A DNA stretch of 64,000 nt, taken from Roseimaritima sediminicola. GTDB lineage: Bacteria; Planctomycetota; Planctomycetia; Pirellulales; Pirellulaceae. Location of the stretch: contig NZ_WIAD01000008.1 of assembly GCF_009618275.1 (NCBI RefSeq), forward strand, positions 62,001 through 126,000. Direction: 5' to 3'. The notes under the pieces were generated by a model. It was not told the DNA's origin, did no database searches, and was given only the letters and a program-made list of their open reading frames with translations. The translations under genes and the position numbers were made by a program. Numbering within the stretch: the first letter of the stretch is position 1; each line of letters starts with the position of its first letter. Below, one piece after another: positions 18,590 to 26,634 of this stretch.

Positions 18590-18978
18590 TGCGGTTTCAT
18601 CATCTGTGACAGGCGTTGACTGGCCATATTGGTTGCGGAGCGAAGGGCGACGGTCATCAGCGCGCTGACCACGCCGGTCATCATCGAGCGTTTTTTGGGC
18701 GCGGCGGTCTCCAGCCGCACGGTCCGGTCCGGTCCGGAATCGTTGTTCAGTCGATAGGTGCCGTCGGAGCTGGATTTGGACTTGGGAACCAGCACGTAGG
18801 CGGCCGCGGCAACGGCCGGCAGGACGATCGCCGGATGCTTGCGGACGTAGTGCTTCCAGTCGGTCAGGTTCCGGACTTCGTTGCGCGCCTCGTCCACGCT
18901 GTAGGGCAATTCGTTGCGGATCTCTTGCATCCGCTGACGAATCGCCTCGGACTGCTTCTTGGTCGCCGTGGTACTCAC
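18586..18978 (-). CDS. Small membrane-associated protein of the yqjD-like cluster
   Basis: 130 aa. The N-terminus is charged (QSEAIRQRMQEIRNELPYSVDEARNEVRNL), then a central short hydrophobic stretch follows HPAIVLPAVAAAAYVL and a second weaker one lies near TGVVSALMTVALRS. The pattern resembles DUF3618/YqjK-type proteins, but I cannot assign a family with certainty. Overlaps the next gene by 4 bases. Confidence 0.6.
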   Translation of the reverse strand: MSTTATKKQSEAIRQRMQEIRNELPYSVDEARNEVRNLTDWKHYVRKHPAIVLPAVAAAAYVLVPKSKSSSDGTYRLNNDSGPDRTVRLETAAPKKRSMMTGVVSALMTVALRSATNMASQRLSQMMKPQ

Positions 18979-19047
18979 TGCGGGGGCTCGTGGGCTGGGA
19001 GAAGGTGGGCTGGAAGAAGGAAAAAAAGGAAAACGCCGCGTGGGCCG

Positions 19048-19518
19048 CTAGCGTCCTCGCCGGTTCAGCAACAGGCAGGCACCGGCCAGAACGCCGACGC
19101 CAAAAGCCACCGCCAACGACTCGGTCGGCCGCTCGCGAACGGTCCGCACCAGTTTGCGAGACAGGTCGTTGCCCATCGCGGCCGCCCGCTGGTAACCGTC
19201 GCGAGCAAGCGCCGCCGCTTCGTCGGCATACTGCTGGGCCGCTTGCTGAGCCGCTTCGGCGTAGTCCTGGGTACTGCTGGTGGCCCGATGCATCATGCGC
19301 TCCTGTTCGTCGACGATCGTGGAAAGCAGCACTTCGATTTCGCGGCGGGCGGCCCCGGTCTTCTTGTGAATGGTCTCAACCAACTGCTCGGGCGATCCCG
19401 CGGCATGCTGGAAGTCGCCATCGGTCAGCTCCTGCCAATGCTGCTGCAGTCGCTGTTTGAGATCGTTCCATCGGGCTTGCAGTTCTTGTTTGGTGGACAT
19501 CGCTTTGTGCTTGCTCAC
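19048..19518 (-). CDS. CsbD-like/DUF883 tail-anchored stress protein
   Basis: 156 aa from a GTG at 19518; an internal ATG at 19500 starts the conserved part. Residues ~7-50 (TKQELQARWNDLKQRLQQHWQELTDGD) resemble a CsbD-like helix pair, the middle is a long Ala/Gln-rich amphipathic helix (QDYAEAAQQAAQQYADEA), and the C-terminus is a hydrophobic tail RPTESLAVAFGVGVLAGA ending LLLNRRGR. CsbD and ElaB/YqjD proteins are induced by general or stationary-phase stress in other bacteria. First gene of the five-gene cluster; 69 bases separate it from the next. Confidence 0.7.
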   Translation of the reverse strand: MSKHKAMSTKQELQARWNDLKQRLQQHWQELTDGDFQHAAGSPEQLVETIHKKTGAARREIEVLLSTIVDEQERMMHRATSSTQDYAEAAQQAAQQYADEAAALARDGYQRAAAMGNDLSRKLVRTVRERPTESLAVAFGVGVLAGACLLLNRRGR

Positions 19519-20125
19519 AGGTTACTGGGGTCGATTTCATTCACTACCAAGGTCGGTTCACATCCCGGCGGATAGCCAGCCACCGCTGGCCTGCCGTCGC
19601 GGAGATGATTCCTAATGCCCGTCATTTTCTTGACCATCTTGGGTGTTTGCAAACTGGCTAGTTTAGTTCCGAGGCAAGAGCAAGCGGGGAGCAAACGCCG
19701 TGCCAAAGACTGGTTGCCGGCGGTTGGACGCGCCGGTTTGGTCGCCCTGACGGCGGCCGGGTGGGCGAGCGACCGGGCGGCCGTCAGATTGAACGCGGAT
19801 CGACCGCCGCAGCCAGGGGCAGGGTACGCCGTCACGACGTGCAGGGTACGCCGTCAAGACGTGCAGGGTACGCCGTCACGACGTGCAGGGTACGCCGTCA
19901 CGACGTGCTTGGGCGCGACGGTTGCCTGGCAGGGCAGGTGTCCTGTTCGGTCGAGGCGTTCGCATCGGCCTGGACTACCCAGGCCTGGACTACCCGACAG
20001 AATCGAACCAACAGGTCGACGGCGGACTCTAAGGGGCGGCGCCGTTGCCGGATCGACGCATTTCGCTAAGCTCTTGCGGAACCACTGGTTTGTTCGCTTG
20101 CCCCCGCGCCGCCGAGAACACAGCG
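19519..20125. other. Intergenic region with tandem repeat, no gene seen
   Basis: About 600 bases between the divergent yqjD-like cluster and the RbsD-like gene. It holds the 22-bp tandem array at 19820-19907 and a short duplicated CCTGGACTACCC. Open frames here are made of repeat sequence and have no protein-like character. Promoters for both flanking units must lie here but I cannot place them. Confidence 0.5.
19820..19907. repeat. Four tandem 22-bp repeats
   Basis: Four head-to-tail copies starting at 19820, 19842, 19864 and 19886, each beginning CAGGGTACGCCG and ending CGACGTG; the second copy differs by one base (CAAGACG for CACGACG). The segment CGTCACGACG within each unit is nearly palindromic. 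Confidence 0.9.
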
Positions 20126-20578
20126 ATGCTTCGACACACCCTGATCCACCCCCAGATCAACGCCATTTTGGGCACTGCCGGTCATCACAGTTCGATCCTG
20201 ATCGCCGATGGCAACTACCCGGCGGCAACCAAACGCGGGCCCCGAGCCGAGCTGGTCAGTTTGAATTTGATGCCCGGCGTGGTGACCTGTAACCAGGTCC
20301 TGCAAGCCGTCCTGTCGGCCATCCCGGTCGAAGCGATCCAGACGATGGAAACCGAGACCAGCGGCCCCTACGCCCTCGACGGAGATCCTCCGGTGTGGCA
20401 GCAGTACCGTCAGACGATCCGCGAAGCCGGGCTGGAGGTGCCGCTGGAGCCGACCGAAAAGTGGGCCTTTTACGAAGCCGTCTCGACCGACGACCACATC
20501 CTGACGATTCAAACCGCTGACCAGCAACGCTACGCCAACATCCTGCTGACCGTCGGCGTTCGCATGGACGAGGCGTAA
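20126..20578 (+). CDS. RbsD/FucU family sugar mutarotase
   Basis: 150 aa from the ATG at 20126, where family similarity begins (MLRHTLIHPQINAILGTAGH). Typical family features are GHHSSILIADGNYP near the N-terminus, with the His and Asp used in catalysis, LMPGVVTCNQVLQAVL in the middle and a C-terminal YANILLTVGV that completes the neighbouring subunit's active site. Members interconvert pyranose and furanose or alpha and beta forms of ribose or fucose. No sugar transporter or kinase is adjacent, so the physiological sugar cannot be inferred. Followed immediately by repeat arrays. Confidence 0.9.
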   Translation: MLRHTLIHPQINAILGTAGHHSSILIADGNYPAATKRGPRAELVSLNLMPGVVTCNQVLQAVLSAIPVEAIQTMETETSGPYALDGDPPVWQQYRQTIREAGLEVPLEPTEKWAFYEAVSTDDHILTIQTADQQRYANILLTVGVRMDEA

Positions 20579-20584
20579 GCGGAG

Positions 20585-20659
20585 CCATAGGCTTCCAGCC
20601 TGTGACCAGTGGCATAGGCTTCCAGCCTGTGATCAGTGGCATAGGCTTCCAGCCTGTGA
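20585..20659. repeat. Three copies of the CATAGGCTTCCAGCCTGTG repeat
   Basis: Copies at 20585, 20611 and 20638 with a period of 26-27 bases, separated by CCAGT/TCAGT. The same core occurs at 9154, 9245, 21795, 41899 (reversed) and 62182-62260. It begins 7 bases after the stop codon of the mutarotase gene. Confidence 0.9.
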
Positions 20660-20670
20660 ATGTGACTGTG

Positions 20671-20821
20671 ACACTCAAGTACTTTCGCGGAGCGAAAGGC
20701 GACACTCAAGTACTTTCGCGGAGCGAAAGGCGACACTTGGCTACTTTCGCGGAGCGAAAGGCGACACTCGGCTACTTTCGCGGAGCGAAAGGCGACACTA
20801 CTTTCGCGGAGCGAAAGGCGA
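20671..20821. repeat. Five tandem hairpin repeats (31-bp period)
   Basis: Copies of CTTTCGCGGAGCGAAAG begin near 20682, 20713, 20744, 20775 and 20801. Each is a perfect 7-bp inverted repeat around a GGA loop, embedded in a 31-bp unit (GGCGACACTCAAGTA spacer); the last period is shortened to 26 bases. The array ends 22 bases before pyrF and may affect its expression or mRNA. Confidence 0.9.
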
Positions 20822-20843
20822 CTCTCTCTTTCTTTGATCTGCT

Positions 20844-21761
20844 ATGACTGCTTCTTTCAGTGACCGCTTGTGTCAAAAGATCCTCGACCTGCGGTCGGTC
20901 ACCTGCGTGGGCTTGGATCCTCGCAAGGCCTCGCTGCCCAAGGTCCTGTTGCCCGGTGGCGATGCCGGGCCCGACGCCTGGGCCGGCGCGTACGAAACCT
21001 TTTGTCGCGAGATCATCGACGCGGTCGCCGACAAGGTGCCGGTGGTCAAACCGCAGGCGGCGTTCTTCGAACAACTCGGGCCGGCTGGCCTGATGGCCCT
21101 GCACCGGGTCGTCCAGCATGCGCACCGGCGTGGCTTGCTGACGATCATGGACGGCAAACGCAACGATATCGGCAGTACGGCCGAAGCCTACGCGGACGCT
21201 TATCTCGGTGCCGGCAGGGCAAGCGTGTGGGGGTGCGACAGTTTGACGGTCAGCCCCTACCTGGGGCAGGACAGCCTGGATCCGTTCGTCGACCAGTGTG
21301 ACGCGCGTGCCGCCGGCATCTTCGTCTTGGTCAAAACTTCCAATCCCGGCGGCGGGATGTTGCAGGACCGTCCGAGCGACGGGCAGACGGTTTACCAGCG
21401 AGTCGCCGAGGCGGTCGATCAGTACAACAGCTCCCGGCAAGGGGCTTCGGGATTTGGACCGGTGGGAGCCGTGGTTGGGGCGACGTATCCCGAACAACTG
21501 GCCGAACTGCGGGCAAAGATGCCTTCGGCGTTCATCCTGATTCCGGGGTTCGGAGCTCAGGGCGGCGGTGCGGCCGACGTGCTGGCGGGTTTTGACGACC
21601 GGGGGCTCGGCGCGATCGTCAACAGTTCGCGGCACATTATTTTTGCTCACCGCCGCGACGAATACGCCGAGAAATTTGGCGAAGCAAAATGGCAAGAGGC
21701 CGTGGCCGCTGCGACCGATGACATGAATCAGCAGTTGGCCGGCGTCTTCACCGGCGCGTAG
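20844..21761 (+). CDS. pyrF: Orotidine 5'-phosphate decarboxylase, long (type 2) form
   Basis: 305 aa. Decarboxylates OMP to UMP in pyrimidine synthesis. The catalytic motif of the long (mycobacterial-like) family is present as DGKRNDIGSTAEAYA. The N-terminal VGLDPRKASLP and PVVKPQAAFFEQLG, and the C-terminal IPGFGAQGGGAADV and SSRHIIFAHR phosphate-binding loops, are all recognisable. No clear ribosome-binding site precedes the ATG. Not linked to pyrD, which is at 45155 in this window. Confidence 0.95.
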   Translation: MTASFSDRLCQKILDLRSVTCVGLDPRKASLPKVLLPGGDAGPDAWAGAYETFCREIIDAVADKVPVVKPQAAFFEQLGPAGLMALHRVVQHAHRRGLLTIMDGKRNDIGSTAEAYADAYLGAGRASVWGCDSLTVSPYLGQDSLDPFVDQCDARAAGIFVLVKTSNPGGGMLQDRPSDGQTVYQRVAEAVDQYNSSRQGASGFGPVGAVVGATYPEQLAELRAKMPSAFILIPGFGAQGGGAADVLAGFDDRGLGAIVNSSRHIIFAHRRDEYAEKFGEAKWQEAVAAATDDMNQQLAGVFTGA

Positions 21762-22004
21762 CGTTAATTCGACAGCGTCTGGACGAGGCAACCGTGGCAT
21801 AGGCTTCCAGCCTGTGAATAGCCCCTGCCGTCACACCCCGGCTCGGCAGAGCTTGGACGGGGGGACTCCAAAGTCTGGCGACTGCGGCTACGGGAGTGGC
21901 TGATAGCACTTAATGTGCCGGACAGGGGTTCCGCACCGCCGACTTGGTCCCTATAGTGTGCGGCTCGATATTATTTACATCCAACCCAGCAGGAATCTGG
22001 TTCG
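21762..22004 (+). other. Leader region upstream of rpmI
   Basis: 243 bases without a gene. It contains one CATAGGCTTCCAGCCTGTG repeat (21795-21817) and then a unique GC-rich stretch. A TATAGT at about 21952 followed by an AT-rich segment (GATATTATTTACATCC) is a plausible promoter and transcript start for the rpmI operon. An infC gene, often found here, is absent. Confidence 0.35.
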
Positions 22005-22223
22005 ATGGCTAGCAAAGGCAAATCCAAGATGAAGACCCACAAGGGGACCAAGAAACGGTTCCGCTTGTCGGCAACGGGAAAAGCGATGCATCGCAGCAGT
22101 GGTACCAGCCACTTGGCGGCGCGTATGTCCCAGAAGCGGAAGCGAAATCTGCGTGGCACCACGACGCTGGACCCATGCATGGAGCCGATGATCCACGCGG
22201 CTCTGGGCAAGTACAGCAGCTGA
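22005..22223 (+). CDS. rpmI: 50S ribosomal protein L35
   Basis: 72 aa, full length. The core KMKTHKGTKKRFRLSATGK is diagnostic, followed by HRSSGTSHLAARMSQKRKR. AGCAGGAA lies upstream of the ATG. First gene of a rpmI-rplT-pheS-pheT translation cluster; infC, which often leads this operon, is not upstream. Confidence 0.97.
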   Translation: MASKGKSKMKTHKGTKKRFRLSATGKAMHRSSGTSHLAARMSQKRKRNLRGTTTLDPCMEPMIHAALGKYSS

Positions 22224-22375
22224 ATGCCGGCGCCGGCCAATCGCCGGAAGCGGTGTAGGACAACAAAAACGATACAAGTTGACTGGGTTGTAACGGTCGC
22301 GGCAGTTCGCGACGGCCTGACGTCAATCAAAACCGGCCTTTCCGTGGGGAGGGGCCATGTAGGAGCACGGATTCG

Positions 22376-22732
22376 ATGCGTACGACAAGAGGTGCCGCAC
22401 GTCGGCAAGCGAAAAAGCGGCTGTTCAAACGGGCCAAGGGATACGTCGGCGGTCGCGGCCGGCTGACCCGCAGCGTCAAGGAAACCCTGGTCCGCTCGGG
22501 CGCTTACGCCTATCGCGATCGTCGCGTTCGCAAGCGTGAATTCCGCAAGCTGTGGATCGTGCGTATCAACGCCGCCGTCCGCCAGCGCGGGATGCGTTAC
22601 AGCGAGTTCATCCACGGCTTGGGCAAGGCCAACATCGAACTGGATCGCAAGACCCTCTCGGAGATGGCGATCAACGATCCGGCCGGCTTCGACGCGGTGT
22701 TTGACAAGGTCAAAGCCGCTCTGGCTGCCTAA
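22376..22732 (+). CDS. rplT: 50S ribosomal protein L20
   Basis: 118 aa, the usual length. Contains [38 protein letters not shown] and [19 protein letters not shown], the typical rRNA-binding long helix and globular domain. A good AGGAG site lies 9 bases before the ATG. The 152-base gap after rpmI could carry L20 autoregulatory structure as in E. coli, but I did not resolve one. Confidence 0.97.
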   Translation: MRTTRGAARRQAKKRLFKRAKGYVGGRGRLTRSVKETLVRSGAYAYRDRRVRKREFRKLWIVRINAAVRQRGMRYSEFIHGLGKANIELDRKTLSEMAINDPAGFDAVFDKVKAALAA

Positions 22733-22760
22733 GGATCGCAGGAGTGGAGAATTCTCTGAA

Positions 22761-23783
22761 ATGAGTTTGGCGGATTTCTTGTCCAGCCTGCAGTCGCTGC
22801 AGGACGAAGCCAGCGAGGCATTTGCAAAGGTTTCCTCGCAGCAGTCGCTCGAAGACGCCCGGGTTCGTTTCCTGGGCGCCAAGAACGGGGCGCTGCGGCA
22901 GATTCAAAAGCAACTGGGCAAACTGGATAAAGACGAGAAACCGCAGGCGGGGCAGAAGTTAAACGAAGTCAAACGCTCGCTGTCCGCCGGCCTCGAGCGG
23001 GCTACCGAGGCGTTGGCCGATGCTCAGTCGGCCACGACCGGCCCGCCGGCCGACCCGACCCTTCCAGGCGAACCGCTGCGGCTCGGGCACATCCATCCGA
23101 TCACCCAAACCATGGATCATCTGAAAGAGATCATGGGACGGATGGGTTTTGAAACGGCCGAGGGTCCGGAGGTCGAAGATCCCTGGCACAACTTCGTCGC
23201 CCTGAACATTCCGGAAGACCACCCGGCCCGGGATCCCCTGGACAACTTCTATCTGGCGACGGCCGATGCGGTTGCCGGCGAAGCCGATTCGCAGCTGATG
23301 CGGAGCCAGACCAGTACGGTGCAGATTCGGGTGATGGAAAACCGTCAGCCGCCCATTCGCATCGTCTCACTGGGCCGCGTCTATCGCCCCGACGCGCCCG
23401 ACGCCACCCACTTTCCGATGTTCCATCAGATGGAAGGCCTGATGGTGGACCGGCAGGTGACGATGGCCAATCTGAAGACGGTGCTGCGGGTGTTCGCCAA
23501 CAACTATCTGGGCTCGGACGTCCAGATCCGCTTTCGGCCGTCTTTCTTTCCCTTTACCGAACCGAGCGTCGAAGTCGATTTCCTGTGGAACGACCAGTGG
23601 ATCGAGTTCGGCGGAGCGGGGATGGTGGATCCGGCCGTGTTGTCGGCCGTGGGGTACGATCCCGAAACGGTCAGCGGGTTTGCGTTTGGATTGGGCGTGG
23701 AACGGTTGTGCATGCGTCGCCACAACATCACGGACATTCGTGACCTGTACAGCGGCGATATGCGGTTCTTGTCCCAGTTCTAA
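22761..23783 (+). CDS. pheS: Phenylalanine-tRNA ligase alpha subunit
   Basis: 340 aa from the ATG at 22761; the reading frame is open further upstream but overlaps rplT. An N-terminal coiled coil (~1-90) for tRNA contact is followed by the class II catalytic domain: RSQTSTVQIRVM, the motif 2 region IRIVSLGRVYRPDAPDATH, and motif 3 in GFAFGLGVERLCMRRH. It works as an alpha2-beta2 enzyme with PheT, encoded just downstream with one unrelated gene in between. Confidence 0.97.
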   Translation: MSLADFLSSLQSLQDEASEAFAKVSSQQSLEDARVRFLGAKNGALRQIQKQLGKLDKDEKPQAGQKLNEVKRSLSAGLERATEALADAQSATTGPPADPTLPGEPLRLGHIHPITQTMDHLKEIMGRMGFETAEGPEVEDPWHNFVALNIPEDHPARDPLDNFYLATADAVAGEADSQLMRSQTSTVQIRVMENRQPPIRIVSLGRVYRPDAPDATHFPMFHQMEGLMVDRQVTMANLKTVLRVFANNYLGSDVQIRFRPSFFPFTEPSVEVDFLWNDQWIEFGGAGMVDPAVLSAVGYDPETVSGFAFGLGVERLCMRRHNITDIRDLYSGDMRFLSQF

Positions 23784-23798
23784 AACGCGGCGTCGACG

Positions 23799-24203
23799 AT
23801 GTTACGGTTCGCATACACGATCGTCTACGTCCACGACGTGTCCCAGACGCTGCAGTTTTACCAGAGAGCCTTTGGGCTGCAGACCTGTTTTCTGCATCCC
23901 TCGCAGTCCTACGGCGAACTGGACACCGGCAACACCAAGCTGGCGTTTGCGAACCACGATCTGGCCAAGGAAAACCTGCCCGACGGCTACCAACGCGTCG
24001 ATGCCCGCCAAAGCAAGCCGTGGGGAGTGGAGATCGCTTTCATGACCGATGACGTTGCCGGCACGGTCGAAGCGGCCAGGCGAGCCGGTGCGACGCTGGT
24101 CGCGGCGGCCAGCGAGAAACCGTGGGGACAGACCGTCGCCTACGTCCGCGATCCCGATGGCATGCTGATTGAAATCTGCTCACCCGTCCAGTCAAAGAAG
24201 TAA
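23799..24203 (+). CDS. VOC (glyoxalase/bleomycin resistance) family protein
   Basis: 134 aa, the size of a single VOC protein with two beta-alpha-beta-beta-beta modules. YTIVYVHDVSQTLQFYQRAFG opens module 1, and VEIAFMTDDVAGTVEAARRAGA and VAYVRDPDGMLIEICSP form module 2; Glu in LIEICSP is the usual C-terminal metal ligand. Substrate unknown. It is set tightly between pheS (15-base gap) and pheT (9-base gap), so it is almost certainly co-transcribed with the synthetase genes. Confidence 0.9.
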   Translation: MLRFAYTIVYVHDVSQTLQFYQRAFGLQTCFLHPSQSYGELDTGNTKLAFANHDLAKENLPDGYQRVDARQSKPWGVEIAFMTDDVAGTVEAARRAGATLVAAASEKPWGQTVAYVRDPDGMLIEICSPVQSKK

Positions 24204-24212
24204 GTTCGAAAA

Positions 24213-26273
24213 ATGCTAGTTTCGTGGAAATGGTTGCAGCGTTATGTGCCCCTGAACATGACGCCCGAAGACCTCGCCCAGCGGCTCAGCCTATCGGGAC
24301 TCAATCACGAGGGATCTCAGGCAATCGATCAGGACATCGCCATCGATCTGGAAGTCACCAGCAACCGCGGCGACTGTTTGGGGCACATCGGTGTGGCCCG
24401 CGAGATCGCCGTTCTGTACGACGCCCCGCTGTCGATCCCCGAGGCTCGGCCGGCCGCAGAAGGCCCGCCCGTCGCCGACCAGGTTTCGGTCGAAAACCGC
24501 TTTCCCGAAGCCTGTTCTCGCTATACGGCGAGACTCATTCGCGGCGTGAAGGTCCAGCCCAGCCCGGACTGGTTGGTCGAAGCCTTGCGGTCGGTGTTTT
24601 GGAAAAAACGCCGCGACGGATCGCTGGAGGAGTACCAGCCGATCAATAACGTGGTCGACGTGACGAATTACGTCTTGATGGAATGCGGCCAACCGCTGCA
24701 CGCCTTTGACTTGGCGAAAATGGACGGCGGCGGCCAGATCCAGGTGCGTCCGGCACGTCGCGGCGAAACGCTCGAGGCCATCGATCACAAGCGCTACGAA
24801 CTGGACCCATCGATGTGCGTGATCGCCGATGCGTCCCAGCCGATCGCGATCGCCGGCGTGATGGGCGGAGCGGACAGTGAAGTTGACGAGTCGACGCGCG
24901 ACGTCGTGATCGAGTCGGCGATTTTCTCGCCGCTGTCGGTGCGGCGGACCGCGCGGCGATTGAAGCTGCACAGCCCCTCCTCGTTCCGCTTCGAGCGCCG
25001 CGTGGACCCCGAAGGTGTGGATTGGGCCAGCCGTCGATGCTGCGAACTGATTCTCGAAACCGCCGGCGGAACCCTGGCCGAGGGCAGCGTCGATACGGCC
25101 CCCCACACGCCCGCCCCCGGAGCCGTCACGCTGCGGCTGTCCCAGCTGGAACGGATCCTGGGAATTCAAATCGACCGCGACGAGGTGGTCCGCATCCTGA
25201 CTCGGCTGGGCTGCGAACAGGTTACCGACCAGCCGCAGCAGATCGCTTGGAACCCGCCGTCCTGGCGGCATGACCTGACGCGCGAAGCCGACCTTATCGA
25301 GGAAGTCGCGCGGATCCACGGCTACGACCAGATCCCAGAAGACGCTCCGATCCCGGTCGCTCCCAGCAGCAAACGCAGCTTCGACACGGCGGTCGAGCAG
25401 GTCCGGCATCTGTTGACTGCCGCCGGCATCAGCGAAGCGATGACGCCCAGCATTGTGACCGACCGCTTGGACGCGATGCTCAGCCCCTGGACCGATCGGC
25501 CCGCTTTGCAGACCGAAACCGCCATGCTGGAGGGGGCCCGGCGCTTGCGCCGCAGCCTGATCCCCAGCCTGCTGGGCAGCCGAGCGGCCAACTGGGCGGC
25601 GGCCAACCGGCACGCCGATCTGTTCGAAATCGCTCACACCTACCAGCCCGGCGCCCGGTCCAGTGATCTGCCCGACGAACAGTATTCCCTGGCCTGGGTG
25701 TACGGCGGCAGTTTTGCGCAGTCCAAGGGCATCGTCGAAACGCTGCTGGGGCGTCTGGGCGTAACGCTGCAGATGGAAGTCGTCGGCGAAACCCTGGAGG
25801 GGTTCGTGGCCGATCAGACCGTTCGTTTGAAATTGGCCGAAGAAACGCTGGGTTTCGTCGGCGTCGTCTCGGACCAGCTGCAGAAAACCCTGAAACTGCC
25901 CGAACCGGTCACGGCCGCGGAGCTGTCTCTGCCGGTGCTGCTGGCCCACTGTCAACTGGTGCCGCAGTTCCAGGCGGTCAGCCCCTATCCGACGGTCTCT
26001 CGCGACCTGAACTTTGTGATCGAGGAATCGGTGCGTTGGTCGCAGCTGAGGAACGTTGTGCGGAGCGCTTTGGGTACCGAATTGACCGACGTCCGCTATC
26101 AGGAAACCTACCGCGACCCTGAAAAAGACGGCCAGGAGCGAAAACGCGTCCTGTTGAGCATCGACCTGCAGCGCAGCGACGCCACGCTGACCGGCAACGA
26201 AGCCGACCAGCTGGTCGAACGGATCATCAGCCGCTGCGAGCAACAGCTGAACGCCCGTCTGCTGGATTCTTAA
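24213..26273 (+). CDS. pheT: Phenylalanine-tRNA ligase beta subunit, short form
   Basis: 686 aa, about 110 residues shorter than E. coli PheT (795). The missing part corresponds to the N-terminal EMAP/Arc1p-type tRNA-binding OB domain: the sequence runs from LSGLNHEG directly into DIDLEVTSNRGDCLGHIGVA-type residues (IAIDLEVTSNRGDC). B3/B4 editing domain, B5 domains, NPPSWRHDLTREADLIEEVA, the catalytic-like core and the C-terminal FDX-ACB anticodon-binding domain (SPYPTVSRDLNFVI ... LTGNEADQLVERI) are all present. I see no frameshift, so the short form looks genuine. Confidence 0.95.
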   Translation: MLVSWKWLQRYVPLNMTPEDLAQRLSLSGLNHEGSQAIDQDIAIDLEVTSNRGDCLGHIGVAREIAVLYDAPLSIPEARPAAEGPPVADQVSVENRFPEACSRYTARLIRGVKVQPSPDWLVEALRSVFWKKRRDGSLEEYQPINNVVDVTNYVLMECGQPLHAFDLAKMDGGGQIQVRPARRGETLEAIDHKRYELDPSMCVIADASQPIAIAGVMGGADSEVDESTRDVVIESAIFSPLSVRRTARRLKLHSPSSFRFERRVDPEGVDWASRRCCELILETAGGTLAEGSVDTAPHTPAPGAVTLRLSQLERILGIQIDRDEVVRILTRLGCEQVTDQPQQIAWNPPSWRHDLTREADLIEEVARIHGYDQIPEDAPIPVAPSSKRSFDTAVEQVRHLLTAAGISEAMTPSIVTDRLDAMLSPWTDRPALQTETAMLEGARRLRRSLIPSLLGSRAANWAAANRHADLFEIAHTYQPGARSSDLPDEQYSLAWVYGGSFAQSKGIVETLLGRLGVTLQMEVVGETLEGFVADQTVRLKLAEETLGFVGVVSDQLQKTLKLPEPVTAAELSLPVLLAHCQLVPQFQAVSPYPTVSRDLNFVIEESVRWSQLRNVVRSALGTELTDVRYQETYRDPEKDGQERKRVLLSIDLQRSDATLTGNEADQLVERIISRCEQQLNARLLDS

Positions 26274-26634
26274 TCCGCTCTGCGGCATTCTTAAGGGCTG
26301 GGCCGCACTCCCGATGGAACTCCCGATGGAACTCCCGACGGATGATTCTTGACGGATGCGCCGCGCACATCCGGCACAAAGTCCCTAATCCCTAAGCGGC
26401 GGAACTTTTCTATCCACCGCATCGTCTAAGGCCACAGGTCCTGGCGGAAGCTTGGTTTACGCTTGTCGGTGGAACCTGCCGGCCGAAGCGGGCGATTGTT
26501 AAGCCGTAGGGGTTGCAACGGATTCTCTGAATAAACCGCCGAAATCTGGCCGACCCTGGAAGTGAACCCGATCGGTGCCGGGCCAGCCGCCCCCTCAACG
26601 TGTACTATTCCCATTAGGTTTGATAGTGACCAAG
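26274..26634. other. Intergenic region, no gene seen
   Basis: About 360 bases between pheT and the giant surface protein. It contains a short direct repeat (CTCCCGATGGAA twice, 26308-26335) and is otherwise unique. It should hold the promoter of the surface-protein operon; a TACTATTCCCATTAG stretch near 26600 is AT-rich but not a clear match. Confidence 0.35.
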
